This document shows, piece by piece, positions 11,001 through 23,120 of a DNA stretch of 64,000 nucleotides. The DNA is taken from NCBI GenBank assembly GCA_000697355.1, contig JNEN01001246.1:1-64000 (forward strand), in the 5' to 3' direction. How positions within the stretch are numbered: the stretch's first letter is position 1; every line of letters begins with the position of its first letter. A model generated the notes under the pieces. That model was not told the origin of the DNA. It saw nothing but the letters and a program-made list of their open reading frames with translations, and did no database searches. This DNA is from Syncephalastrum monosporum B8922. Taxonomy: Eukaryota; Mucoromycota; Mucoromycetes; Mucorales; Syncephalastraceae. The translations under genes were made by a program, and so were the position numbers.

Positions 11001-14000
11001 CTCTTTCTTTGCGTCGGCCTCAGCAGGCTCATCCTTGGTGAGTAGCTTGACTTGGTGGTTCACATCATACTCGTCGTAGTGGGTGAGGCGAACGATGCGA
11101 CTGGCCACCTCGAGGAAGATGCGTGGCTCGCGCAGGGCCACGGGCGCATTGTTACGCAAGAAGGTACTGATATCCATGTTGCGCGGGCGTGGGATCGTAA
11201 ACCAGGTGGTGATCATCTCCTCAATGCTATTGCGCAAGACGGCTTCGTCTTCAATGATATGGCGCAAAATAAGAATGATAAAGGCCTGTTGGCCCTGGAG
11301 ATCTTCAAAGGTCGAGCGCGGCTTTGTAAACAACAGGGGCAGACCACCCTTCTCGACAAATTGGACGGCAGCGCCATTGTATTTTGTAAGACGGACAAGG
11401 ATACGCAGGATCGCATATGCGTTATCACGCGAGAGGTTGGTCCGTTTGAGGAACACCACGCAGTTGTCGAGCAGCTCTGCGCGTTGGCCATCCGACACGA
11501 TCGCGCTCGGCTCAATATCGTCTACACTCGGGTCCGGGTTACCTTCCTCGTCGTTCTCGTCGTCTTCACTCATGCGGTCCGACGTGTCGTCATGGAACTT
11601 TTGCAACTTGACCTTGCGTGGCTCGTCCGCCTCGGAGATGAAGGCTTCCAGGACAAGAAACACGGTGGTCGTCCAGGGCGGCAGGGGCTCTTCCTCGGCA
11701 TTGGCTTCGGATGGCTTGCGTTTCGCCAGATCGCTGACCATGCCAAAGAGGAATGACAGGCGCGGCGTGAGCGACGCGGTGGCGGCTTCCATCGTGGGTT
11801 CCTTCGACAAGAGGGCCAACAGGCGAAGGCGAGTGCTGAGGGGTGACGTGGAGCCCAGGTCGTGGCTCGCGGCCTTGATGCGCTCGATCAGAAGCGAAAG
11901 GATCACCTTGGCATGCTTGTTGTCATTGTCGCCCTTGCAGAAAGCCACGAGTAGATCGCGCACATCAAAAATGGCGTCTTCCCGCTTGTCGACCAGTTCA
12001 AGCAGCATGGGTGGCAGCGACGCTTTGATACTTTCACGAATGTCCTTGAGTTTCTGAACGTCAGCTGAGATGTCAGGCCTGGGTGTATCGGCAGCATCCG
12101 GCTTTTCAGCGGAAGAGGAGCCTTCATTCGCAGGAGACGAGGATTGCTGATCGCTAGAAGAAGCAGCAGCGGACGTGTCGGGCCGAGCGGGGGTATCATG
12201 ATTCTCGTCCACGTCGGCATAGGTTTCCTCCACATCCCCATCGCTGTCTTCGTCTTCCGAGGCATGGTCAGCACGCTGAGCAGCTTCATCTTGGCCTCCT
12301 TCTTCGCCGTCCGATGTATCATTGCTCTCCTGCGTATTGCCCTGCTGAGCCTGCTCACGACCAGCACGGTTACCTGCTCCGGTCAAGACCGGCGCAGGGT
12401 GGGTAAAGAGATAGTCCACCGCGCGGGAGATCTGGTTGTTGCAACGGATCATAGCCTGCTCGGACGCGTGGCGGTCAAAGCCCATATCAACAAGATGCTG
12501 CACGCCACGGTCGTCGGCCGTGACAGGCGCACGCAGCAAGGTGAAGGGAGAAGCAAGTGGCGTCGTGATCAACGGGTCGGAACGCATGAGAGTCTCGCCT
12601 TCGCCCTTGAGGATCTCCATAATGATTTCAAACATGACGTGGATGACCGGCTTTGCCGTCTCACTGATCTCAGGACTCTTGACGTACTCAACAAGCGTTG
12701 ACAGCTTGAGCTTCATGGCAATGATCCACTCGTAAGGGTCGAAAAAGTCGGGTGAGTGGCGGTCCTTGTTGACAATGGGAGCGGTGTACGGTGAGTCCTG
12801 CAGGAGCTTGGACGAGCCAAGGTAGACAAGGATGGTGAGGAGCATCTCGAGGTTGGCTTGCATGCGGGGAAGGATATCCTCTTCTTGACTGGAGCGCTCT
12901 TCCTTGGACTTGCTTCCAATCTTGGCCGCGGCTGTCCAGGTGTCTGCAAACGATTGGAGGAGCAGATCGGTGCCGCCCTGGCGGTGAAAGGTAACTGCCA
13001 GCGGCGTGTGCAGGTGCGCTTGCGACCGGTCATCCAGGAGTAGCAACGAGACCATGGTATACGTCGTGGCAATGTAGTCGTACTTGCTCGGTGGCGCATC
13101 GCTGCGCGTCACGCAGGGCCAAGTAAAATTTTCCTTGAAGAGCTGGGTCATGTAACCCGATAGCTTGAAGGCTTGCGCTTTTTGAGCAGTATCCATGACG
13201 CGTCGGCTCATCGACACCTTGATCAGACCTTGGAACATGGGCATCAAGAATTGGGGTATATCGCCAAAGAGCAGCTTGAAGTGCTTGATGTTTTGCATGC
13301 GTGGGTCGTTTGCGTCCGGTGTCGAATCTTGCTCTTTTTCCGTGTCATCTTTCTTGGCCTCAGGAGCCGGAGACGCACTCTCGGGTGCCGTTCTCGAAGC
13401 GGTGGCGTCAGGTGCAGGCGCAGAGGTATCACCGCCGCTGCTGCCACCCTCGGCCGGGCTAGCCGCAGCCTGGTCGACGCCAAAGATACCCAGAGGGTGG
13501 TCGGCCGTGGTGCCTGCGTTCTTCTTGGGCGGTTTGAAAGCATACCACGCCGGCGGAAGGAACTCCTTGAGCAAAAAGTTTTCCCACAAAGCCGTTCTAA
13601 TAATGAGGAAAGAAAGGAAAAAAGGAAGATGAGATGCCAAAGCCCCATCCATAGACAGTCCACCAAACGTACCTGTAAAGTTTGCCGAGCAGGAGAATCA
13701 TGTTTTCCTGTTCATCTTCCGAGATGAATTCAGCCACTAGGGAGGCACCATTTTTGCCTGGGGCGAGGCCAGACGAGCAGCAGAGATTGGACAGCAGTCC
13801 GACATAGCCGTGCATAATGATGAGCTTCCGGAAAGTCTCGTTGCCGCTCTGAATTTTGGCATCTTCGTTTTCTGTCTTGACGTGAGTTTTTCTGTCTGTC
13901 TTTTTTTTTTTTTTTGTTACGCATGACGACCACTTACCCTTGATATCAATGTAATCCTTCACCATGGAATCCTTGCGAGGCGAATCGGAATCGATAAAGA

Positions 14001-16964
14001 AACGCATGGAGGCCTTGGCCTTTTCTGCGATGGCCATGATGGTGGGCACGGTGCTGACCTCGCTGATCATCTTCAGAACATAGGCCAGCGAGTCGGAGGC
14101 GATAGTGACAGAGAAGTCGGCGGGGAGGAGCGGCAGCGTGTAGTAATCCAGCAAAACATCGGGCAGATCGCCCTTGACAAACTCGCGGATGTTGCTCTGG
14201 TTCTGAAACAGGCCCTCGAGAAACTAAACAGGATTTCGGTGAGAAACATGCACATACACACGCACACACACAATGCCTCCTCGCATGCTGGGCACTTACT
14301 CTTGCCACCATGTCGATGAAGGAGACCAACAAACAGTCGGTCTTCTCTTCTTTCTTGGGGTCTTCTGGGCTCTTTTTGTTGGTGGTACTGGAGCTGGCGC
14401 TCTCGGTCGCGGTCATCTCCACGTCCGCCGATTCCTCGTCCTTGGGCTTCATCAACTGCAGACGGTGGCTGTCGTCACTGGGTTTTCCCGAAACGTCGTT
14501 ACCGATCTTGATGACCTTGCGGATCATGTCCGCCACGCACTCGAAAACGGCCGGGCGCAGGGACGGGTGGTGACGAACCAGCTCATCGATCGAGCCACCC
14601 AGCGGGGTGGCACTGTCGACCTCGGTAGCCGTCCGCAGAAAGTCGGGGTCGGTCATGAGCTCGAAAAAGTGCGGGAGGGGCTTGTGTTCGTTAAACATCT
14701 CAATGCCAGGACCGTTCAAACAGATGGCGCCAAACGCGTTGACGGCGGCGAGGAGCGTCTCGCTGTTGGACTGTTTGTAGGCGCAGATGGATTCGAGGAA
14801 GGTCTGGGGGAGCTTAGCCTCCTGTAGGATGGCAAGCGAAGTCGGTTCATTGTGGATAAAGGTAGTCATCACATTGACACCTATGAACACGTGTGGGGAT
14901 AAGTCTCCAACCGTGACATGAGGAAAAAACGCGTCGCGGCGTGAACTTACTGAGTGTAAAAACGCTCGGACCAAACACTTTCGGCTTAGCGACAATCTTG
15001 AGCAAGGAGTGTGGGATGGAGGACTCGATGAGGTTGCGCAGGCCGTCTGCGGTGCCGGACGACTCCATCATGCGGAGCAAGAATTTGAGCATGGACTTGA
15101 TGGCCGAGCAACGGTCGTACGGCGCGAGCGTGCCGGATGCAGCGGCTTCGGACTCATCCATTGATTCGTCTGCTTGTTCCAGCCCCGCATTCACCTCGGA
15201 TTTGATGCGTGCCAACAAAGTGTCAAGGCCGCCAGCCGTGCAGAAGTTATGAAACGAGGAAGTAAAGGCATTGATGATGGTATCGAGCAGACTGATGATT
15301 TTGGAAACATACTGTGATGAAGAAGCACCGACATAACGAGTGAGTACTGTTTCCTCATGGATAAATAAAAACGTGACCCTTTTCATTTTACCTTTGTCTG
15401 AATGCACTGCTGGTTCCCGAGAATATTTACAAGCGTCGGAATGATACCGGCCGACATGAGCATCTGGCCGCCGGGCTGGTTCTGGAGCAGACAAGCCAGC
15501 AAGGTGAAGAGGGCATCCAGGAACTCTTTCGGGTATTCGCGGCTCGTTTCCTGGTTGATTTTGCGCAGAATCTGCAATAAAACGCCGTGGTTGGCAGATG
15601 CATTGAGCGCAGTCAGGACTTCGGAAAGCTTCCCACGGTGCTTGGCGATGCCATCCAACGCAGAGAGAGCATACGCTTGCATGTCCTAGATATATACATA
15701 GACACACACACAGAGGAGGATGAGCATACAAGAAAAAGAAACGAAATACACATGTGTTGCAATGTAATGAGAACGTACGTAGTGGATGCCATTCTCGGCA
15801 TGCAAAAGCTCGGCGAGGTGGGCGACGAGGTGAGGCTCGTAAATAAAGACCTTATTCTGTGCCGTTGTCTCCGAGACGGTGTGGGCTGAAAAAAAAAGTA
15901 TAAAGGACGGGAATGAGTGCATCCGTACGCATGTGTCCATGTGGGCTCCTTAGCCACTGAACTTACACATGACAGCAATGGCGAGGATTCGAATATGCAA
16001 GAGCTTCCGACGGGTGTCGGGGTGGGCAATGTGTTTAGCTATCCGAAGTCGGTTGGCAAGCTCGAACTGGTAGTCCTGAGGAACCTTGTGCTGCTGGACA
16101 AGGTCCTGAAAGACCTGGACATCGGATTGCGAGGCGTTGGCCATTTGAGCCGAGATGACCTGCACTCCTTCGGCGTCCTGGCCGGTGGGCTGTTTCTGTT
16201 TTTCGGACGTATCCGAGTCGGTGCGGTAGAAACGTAGCTTGAGCGTCGTCATGTCCTCGGTCACGTCCAGCCGAGGGCTGTAGAGCTCGACGAGGTTCTG
16301 CTGGAAGCCCCAACCACGGGCAAGCTCCGTGATTTTATCTTGTGGGGCGACGTACGAGGAGCGGATGGCGCGTGGATTATTAATCCGCTGAGCTGGACGC
16401 ACGGTGAAGCGTAAGACGGCTTCCAAGACATCAATGTCGACGGTATTAAGGAGAGCGTTCATATGCTAGGGGAGAAAAGGGAAAAAATCGAGAGAATGAC
16501 AAAAACGTTGTGAATGAGTAAGAAAAATATCGATGGAAAAAAGCAATTGAAGCAATAGTAGTAATACCTCATAGGAGTTGTAGATATTGCGGTTTGTACA
16601 ATTCTCGAACAGGAGCCTAGAAAGGTTGATGATATCCAAAAGGATTTTTTTGGTGTCCTTCTCAAAGTCCCGGGCCTGGGTGTGCTGCAGCTTGTATTCG
16701 TCACATATGCGTTCCAGGATCGTATCGAACCGGTTCAGCACCTGGGTCCAGTGGAAAAGATCGCCACGCGGGTAGTGCCAGTTGGTCAGAAGCGCAATCC
16801 CACTCCCGATCTCCAGCTCCGGACCTTGTTCGAGCCGCTCGATCAAATCGCGCACAGGCTGAGGCTGCGTCGTCATACCCGAAATCAGCACACATAAGAG
16901 CAGCAGCTCGTTTCGATCTTACCAAGGGTGCGAGCTTTTTCGAGGGAGTCTTTTTGATCTTCAT
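5082..16964 (-). CDS. TOM1: HECT E3 ubiquitin ligase, Tom1/HUWE1 family
   Basis: A giant single-polypeptide E3 (about 3,600 residues) that transfers ubiquitin through a HECT cysteine; family members act in nuclear and cytoplasmic quality control and histone/ribosomal-protein turnover. The N-terminus MKIKKTPSKKLAPL plus RGDLFHW and VLNRFDTILE matches the DUF908/DUF913 armadillo region. A UBA domain (QHLVDMGFDRHASEQAMI) lies near 12420-12520. Acidic Asp/Glu segments lie at 9200-9950, LP-type ubiquitin-binding motifs (FLEALPEDLREEV, FLDALPPEIRAEV) near 8080-8250, and a Glu/Arg coiled coil near 8340-8560. A glutamine tract is at 7109-7152. The HECT domain occupies about 5082-6250. Its catalytic Cys is restored only by splicing 5183-5256 (SAHT|CFNQ), and the protein ends FGFV. 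About 15 introns; the largest exon is about 9950-13595. Intron edges near 13.9 and 15.3-15.8 kb are less certain. Confidence 0.95.
7109..7152 (-). repeat. Poly-glutamine (CAG/CAA) tract inside the HECT ligase
   Basis: Mixed CAG/CAA codons give an uninterrupted run of about 14 Gln, with further Gln-rich stretches just downstream in the gene's antisense coordinates (7200-7225). It sits in the disordered linker before the C-terminal helical region, outside the HECT domain. Mixed codons suggest selection for Gln content rather than pure slippage. Confidence 0.85.
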
Positions 16965-17417
16965 GATCGTCGACTGCTAAGAAGAAAAGAAGAGCCCAGA
17001 TAGCCACGTCAGCGGGTTCAGTTCCGACTCTCGAGTGGGGCAATTACCTGAGCTAATATAAAGCGGTTGTCCTTTTTACTTTTGAATGGTAATCGTGGTC
17101 GGGCTGAGAATCCAGAGGCAAAGGTCTAAGGGAGCGAAAGGGGCGAGAAGAGAAAGAGGAAAAGGCTGAAGTAATTAGGGAAATGAAAGAAAAGAAAAAG
17201 GACGAGAACCGGTCAAGTCAAGCGGTGCTACGGGACTGAAGCGCGACCGACTGACTCGACTTTTTAGGTCGCAGCTGCGTCATATCCGCTCATCGGGGTT
17301 TTCCTACAGTTGTCCATTCTCATGCTCTTTTTTTGCACCCGCCTACGCCCATTTACTTCCCATTTTCACTCTTTCCACTAGTACAGTATCTTGCTTTAGC
17401 ATCACGTACAGCCACCC
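16965..17417. promoter_or_regulatory. Shared divergent promoter region, TOM1 and RMD5
   Basis: 453 bp lie between the start codons of two divergently transcribed E3 ligase genes. It contains pyrimidine-rich stretches typical of fungal promoters (about 17280-17400 toward RMD5) and purine-rich ones on the other side (about 17100-17210). I see no precise factor site that I can defend. It may also contain 5' UTR introns. Confidence 0.6.
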
Positions 17418-19004
17418 ATGGACGACTTGATTAGGCACTCAAGGGCCATTGAAAAGTCGCAAAAGAAGCTGGAGGACGAACTGTCGTCTTCTCTCGACGA
17501 CCTCTCGGTCTTGCTTGAACAGACAAAGAACACAATCACACAAGGTAGAACAGACGCAAGTCGACTCCTTCTGTAACTCACTCATGCCCTTGCCCAGATC
17601 CCACGCGTCTCCAATCCAGCTTGGCCCACCTTCAAGAAACCACACAAAAGCAGTTCGAAAAGCTTCCGGACGAGAAAGTCGGCAAAGACCACGACAAGCC
17701 CTTCTTCAGGGTGCAGCGCGAATACAACAGCGCTGTTAACAAACTCAAGAGCGATATCGAGAAGGTATACGCAGAAGAAACAGAAGTGATACGCACAGTA
17801 CACTCACACGCCTGTTCCATCGGCTAGCGCTTCAAGCAGGACCTGTCCGTGATATCCAATCCAGAAGCCTTTTCGGGCAAATCACACCTTTTACACCGTG
17901 CGATGGCCCTCCATTTTATCCGCGAGGGTCAATTCGAACTGTGCGACACATTCATGAAGGAGTCCGGCATCGATGATGAGGACGAGCTGTATGTCAAGAC
18001 CGAGCTCTTGAAGGGCGAATTCCGCAAAATGTATTCCATCATGCAAGAACTCGAGAAAAGGGACCTTACGAACGCCATCACGTAAGTCTCAAACCCCGAT
18101 CCATGCACACACGACACGAGACGACGAAGTACTTATCATTCTGATCATTTTCATGGATACAGATGGGCTCGTGAAAATCACGAAGCACTCCGGAAAATGG
18201 GCAGCAGTCTCGAGTTCAACATACACCGCCTGCGTTATATCCAACTCTTGGCCGAACAGAAGCCGATGGAAGCCCTCATTTATGGCCGTGAATTGTTCGC
18301 TCCCTTTGCTGACAAGCATTTGACAGGTAGGCAAGAAAAAGAAGACAGCACTGGAGTCAAGTCATTAAACATCCACGTTTGCTTTTCCGACAGAAATCAA
18401 GCGCCTGATGACCTCCATGATCTACTACCGTGATATCGCCGATTCGCCCTATGCAGACATGTACTCACCCACGCTGTGGGCCGATATCCGGATAGAGTTC
18501 CAACGCGACTTTTGTGCTCTCTTGAACATGAGCGCAGACAGCCCACTTTACGCTAGGTATGAAGTCAGGCTCCCCGTGTGTACTTTATATCTCACTTTCA
18601 CCCGCATAGTGTGCTTGTCGGTACCACCGCGCTGCCCGTGATCATGAAGCTCTACAAGATCATGAGTGCGAAAAAGACAGAGTGGTCGCAGCAAGACGAG
18701 TTACCAGTTGAGATTCCGTTGTCGGAGGATTTACGGTTCCATTCCGTCTTTGCATGCCCGGTGAGCAAGGAACAGGCGACAGACGACAACCCACCCATGA
18801 TGATGGTCTGTGGACATGTGATTTGTCGAGAAAGTTTAACACGTCTGAGCCGCAGCAGCCGCTATGGACGGTGAGTTACTTCATTGTTCCCTGTGTATCT
18901 CCACTCATTGAAATTGAGTTGTATCTAGAAATGCCATGCGATTCAAGTGTCCGTATTGCCCCTCAGAATCAGCGGCTGATCAGGCCATCCAGGTCTACTT
19001 TTAG
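17418..19004 (+). CDS. RMD5: GID/CTLH complex RING-type E3 ligase subunit RMD5
   Basis: Orthologue of Rmd5/Gid2 (RMND5 in animals), a RING subunit of the GID/CTLH ubiquitin ligase that in yeast degrades gluconeogenic enzymes. The product has about 390 residues. After a coiled-coil start ([15 protein letters not shown]) comes a LisH-like segment ([17 protein letters not shown]), then a CTLH/CRA helical region ([32 protein letters not shown]). A degenerate RING closes the protein: FACPVSKEQ ... [10 protein letters not shown] ... FKCPYCPSE. As in the family, the RING lacks some canonical zinc ligands. Introns occur at about 17541-17597, 17766-17827, 18082-18161, 18326-18393, 18557-18608 and 18870-18928; the frame joins cleanly across each. 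Stop at 19002-19004. Confidence 0.93.
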
Positions 19005-19401
19005 TTCACCACCTAGTCATATCCTTCCGCATCCACAGCCATATCCATATCCGCCCTCCCTCCTCTAACTCTCGGTTTACACGTCACGTATCCACATACA
19101 GTCTACAGTTCATGCTTGAACTCTCGAGTACAACAGCACGTCAGGAGTATCTTTCTTTTCTTTTTTCCTTTCCTTTCTGCTTCTGGTTTTTTCTTCCCGG
19201 GCCTTTGAGAGTGGTCTATATTGCAAATAAGGTATGGGTAGCCAAAAAGAACAAATGAAATAAAAGAAAAGGGTGCTCGTGACAGCATGTATATATAAAG
19301 TGTGCAGGAAAAACCTTGGAGTCTGGTAGAAGCGTAGAAGATAATAATAGAAGGGAAAAAGGGGGGGGGTTGTTGCGTGCGTTGGGGCCAAGTGAAACCC
19401 G
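19005..19401. other. Convergent 3' region, RMD5 / YKT6
   Basis: 397 bp between two stop codons. It holds pyrimidine-rich stretches, a poly-G/poly-A run near 19350-19372 and AATAAA-like signals on both strands (for example near 19257-19266). No gene seen. Confidence 0.6.
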
Positions 19402-20276
19402 TTACATGACAACGCAGCACGAGTTCGTTTTCTTGGCTGTCTTGTAAAACATCTTGGACTGACTGGACAAAGCCTCGGATCTATCGACGAGCGAGTCAAG
19501 CTAGGAGAGGAACGATGGCCGTGTTAGAGTCACCAGAAAGAGCATGTGATCTGAGACTAGTGTATACCTTTTCGCCACGTTGCAGGACGGAGTCGATGGT
19601 TTTTTGCTAGACAAAAAGTTAAGAAAGTGAGTCTGTGCTTGCCCACACCCCATTCCTAGTAGTTTGAGTCGTTACCAGAATGGCAGTAGTTTCATTCAGC
19701 TCGTCCTGGACGCGCATGATGGTATCGGCTTGCTTGGGGTCCTGGTACTTTTTCAGATAATCTTCGAGCTCAGGGTAAGGCAGGTTAGGCTTCCAGGTTT
19801 CTGCGGGGAACTTGACAAGGAACTCGTCGAGGATCTTGTTGAGAAGACCAAAGGCGACTCGCATCGGATATTCCTTGTCGCTAAAGATGACGCCGGTGAC
19901 ACCGCGAGGATGGCTGTACACATGCGCAACGTGATCACTCTCTACACAAGCGGAAGAATGAAGAGAGATGAGCAACTCCATGCCAAGGACTCAATACACA
20001 AGGGTCCTACCGTTCTGCTGCACGCTCTGACGCACACCTGGTTGCGTTCGTTCGGCGATGGTAGCAGCTGTAAACGTCATGAACTCTTTGACGCTGAAGG
20101 GCGATGCATAAGTTTCCTTTATCGAACCAGAATTCAGATGCCTAAAAAGCAATAGCCGAGTTTTACCTGCCACGCTCGAAGAAGCTGAAGCTTCGAGTCA
20201 GATCAAAACTAGATGTCAGGACTTCCGCCTTTCCGTCAGCACCGGTGCGCAACAGCAGAATGGATAAAAGCTGCAT
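19402..20276 (-). CDS. YKT6: R-SNARE YKT6 (longin-type v-SNARE)
   Basis: Membrane-fusion SNARE acting in ER-Golgi, endosomal, vacuolar and autophagosomal transport. About 200 residues, the family's usual size. The longin domain starts [12 protein letters not shown] and includes [23 protein letters not shown] and [21 protein letters not shown]. The SNARE motif follows ([14 protein letters not shown] ... [17 protein letters not shown]) with the central Arg of an R-SNARE. There is no transmembrane segment: the C-terminus [10 protein letters not shown] is the dual lipidation signal, with a palmitoylatable Cys followed by a CVVM prenylation box. About six exons. It converges with RMD5. Confidence 0.96.
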
Positions 20277-22195
20277 AATAAAAACTGGGATGAACAAAAA
20301 AGAAAACGAAGACAACCCTTTCCCGCACACACGTCGATCGCAGCGGCGTGATGCTGCCAATTTGGAACGCCGATTAAGCACCGCACTGGAAACAAGAGAC
20401 AGTTTTTATCTTCGAACGCCGTAACCAAATGCAAGCAAACACTTTGGCTTTCCTTGACGCAGCGTTACCATAATCTATTAAGCTTTTTAATGAGCTAATA
20501 AACTACTCAGATACCGACAAAGCCGAACAAAAATGTTAGAGCACACTGTAGAAAAAAGGAGAGACAGAGACGATGTCATTAACACGAATTGTAACTCTTT
20601 CCAGACGGTAGACACACCTTATCCCACGCAATACTGGTACCAAAAAATCAGTGCTGCTGCAGTTATCGCGCGTTCAAGGATCTTGGACTGCTACATATAG
20701 GATAGAGCCTGTTAAATCCGCTTTCGCAATTTAAACTACAAAATCATACCTGAATAATCACGCTAAGCCAAGCAGAATATGTAGCCTCCGCGTATAATAC
20801 ACTGGATAAATGTAAGCTTTTTGGTGTAGATGGATGTATTTTCGTTGGACGCTTCGTAAGGAGCCTCGACTAAGAGCGAACTAAGTGCGCAAAGCATGTC
20901 ACGTGGCTTAATCTACAACTAGGGAATACCGCGGCTTAGTCCTTTTAAGCTTGTCACAGAATTATAGTAACTCCTGGTGAAAACACGCGACAGACCATAT
21001 AGTTTGGAGATTTATCCCTTTATCTGAAGAAACAGCTTTTACACAATCTGAGATAAATGTAAAATCAACAACAAAGAGAAATATCTGACTCGACGTATTT
21101 TGTCCAAGTCCAGCTAAGTCGGCTGGTGTCCTATTTTATGAGGAAAGAGTGCGATCTTCAATTCTTGCCTTGCATACACCGTTAGGTTTTTCAGCAGCAT
21201 TTCTGTCAGTAACAGTACAATTCAGCTGTCAAATTAAACACTAGGGGAAGTCCTTGGATCGTCGTTCGTATTGAGAAATTGCAACATTCCATACCTTTTG
21301 CAAGGATGTAGTCTGCAAGGGAAATTTGCACTCACTCAAATCCTCCTACAGGAAGCTGGAGCTCTGGATAGTTGCTAGCAAGTATATGTCGCCAAGAGAG
21401 CATGCGCTCTTTACCAGTACTTGGAGCAGGGTCGCGACGTCGCTGACGCCGTCGCATCTCGTAACCCCTTGCACAACGGCGCTCACCATCAGGATAGAGG
21501 AGATCTTTCTAGTCTATACCCCGAATTTGTAGGCGACATGTGGCGCAGAGTGCCCCTTCCCTAAAATTCTGGGAAATTTGGAACCATCTTGGCCAAACTT
21601 CGAAGAGCACGCTGTGCAGTACTGTACTGTACATACAAGGTTCAGTACTGCACTCCCCTATAAATGGTATGCATGCGTGCGTTGTGTACGCTGATTTGTA
21701 CAAACATGTAGCCAGTCTATGAAACTTCGTGCAGGTGGCCTTACTATGAGAGACAAAAGAAAGAAACACGTATTTTGGTGCGCAGATGCGTATCGTGCTC
21801 CTCAGACATGAAGTTACCATTTGGACGCAGAAAAAAAATCACAACATATGACTTGAGTGGCGTAGTGGCGTATTTCTCCGGTAATAGCATAAACATTGGC
21901 CTAATTCGACCCAACCGATACTTTCGCCATCATATTATAAGTCCTTATCTAACAGCGCGTGAAATCAAGAAGTTCTCTGAGCATGTAGGACAGCGGCGTA
22001 TAAAGTCGAAGTCAGCCGCCTCCCCTATGAATACCGAACACCTGAAAATTGCTTTGCTGCTCTTTCATTTTGACTAGCGGAAGAACACTACCTTTACGTG
22101 AGTGAATTTCCCTTATATCGGTCGAAGACATATAGGACTTGCATGATATACTGATAGCTATAGCTATCATGCACTATAAGCGTTTTGAAAAATCA
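20277..22195. other. Long gene-poor A/T-rich interval
   Basis: Nearly 2 kb without a recognisable gene. Scattered intron-like GT...AG pairs and a short open frame near 21390-21560 (read + strand, ending before ATTCTGGG) suggest debris of old genes or transposons, but nothing matches a family I know. Near 21601-21660 a short self-complementary CAGTACTG stretch recurs (GTGCAGTACTGTACTGTAC and TTCAGTACTGCAC). Confidence 0.5.
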
Positions 22196-22269
22196 TTAGT
22201 CAACAAATAATATAATGAGAGTCGCACCCCAGAAAGTCTGCTCAGAGGAAATATCGCTATGACAAGGGC

Positions 22270-22690
22270 TCAAGGTGAGGTATGCACACGCCAGTACGAG
22301 ATCATAACGTACCTGGTCAAGGATGTAGTCCTTGGCCTCCCTTGATGTCCTTCTCTTCCAAGCGGGACAGTCCTTGGGCAGAGCGGACTTAATGGCCCAC
22401 TTCGAGTCAACAGACGAAGTCTTGCCAGGAAACGACGCCGTGGACGACGAGGCAACAGGCGACGGGACAGACTTGCGCATGGGCTTCTTGGCCTTCTTGT
22501 CTACCGCTTTGGGGACCTTCCTTCATCTCGACATCTTCAGGCTCAGCCTGGGAGGTGGGCGTCGACACGACAGACTCCTCAGTATCCTGTTGCTGAGGTT
22601 CTTGCGGTTGCTGCGACTCCTAGGGTAGCTGTTGCTCTTTGGCAATATTGAGAGCATTGATGCTCTCAGTCACTTTGTCTATGAGATGAC
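22270..22690 (-). pseudogene. Broken Gln/Glu/Lys-rich ORF, origin unknown
   Basis: On the minus strand a protein-like stretch runs from IDKVTESINALN through EPQQQDTEESVVSTP and EPEDVEMKEGP, then, after a one-base shift near 22510, continues as KKAKKPMRKSVPSP ... KWAIKSALPKDCPAWKRR. An in-frame TAG lies near 22621. The amino-acid bias and the two lesions point to a decayed gene rather than a coding exon. It could be the remnant of a retroelement Gag or of a disordered nuclear protein; I cannot decide. Confidence 0.5.
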
Positions 22691-23120
22691 TTCTATAAAG
22701 TGCCCAGCGGCAAGGTGGATTTATCCGCCTTTTTTTTATTGTTATTTTTTTTTGGTAAAAAAGAGAAAATAACCGTGCTCGAGCGCGTTAACATGTAGCG
22801 AGCAGGTCGGAGGGAGCTCGCATTATCAACTGGACGACTTCTTTTTGCTACGTGACACATATTACTGAAACTGCTTCTTGGTTGTTTCTCGTCTCTTTCT
22901 GCATCGCATGCATACATACTTATCTGTCACGAAAGCAACTACTCGATTTCCGGAACAAACAGTAGACGTCTTGTGCCTGTATGTATCACAGCCATAAAAA
23001 AGTACAAATGGGAATAGGACCGAAGAGTGCAGCGAAGAACAATTTCTATTTTTGGGGGAAGCGCGTCTTTTTGAGTCCGGAAAAGAGAGCACTGTATCAT
23101 AAAGACTGGACACTTTTGCT
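22691..23120. other. Upstream region of CLP1
   Basis: 430 bp with T-rich tracts (22729-22754) and no recognised gene. It presumably contains the CLP1 promoter. Confidence 0.5.
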
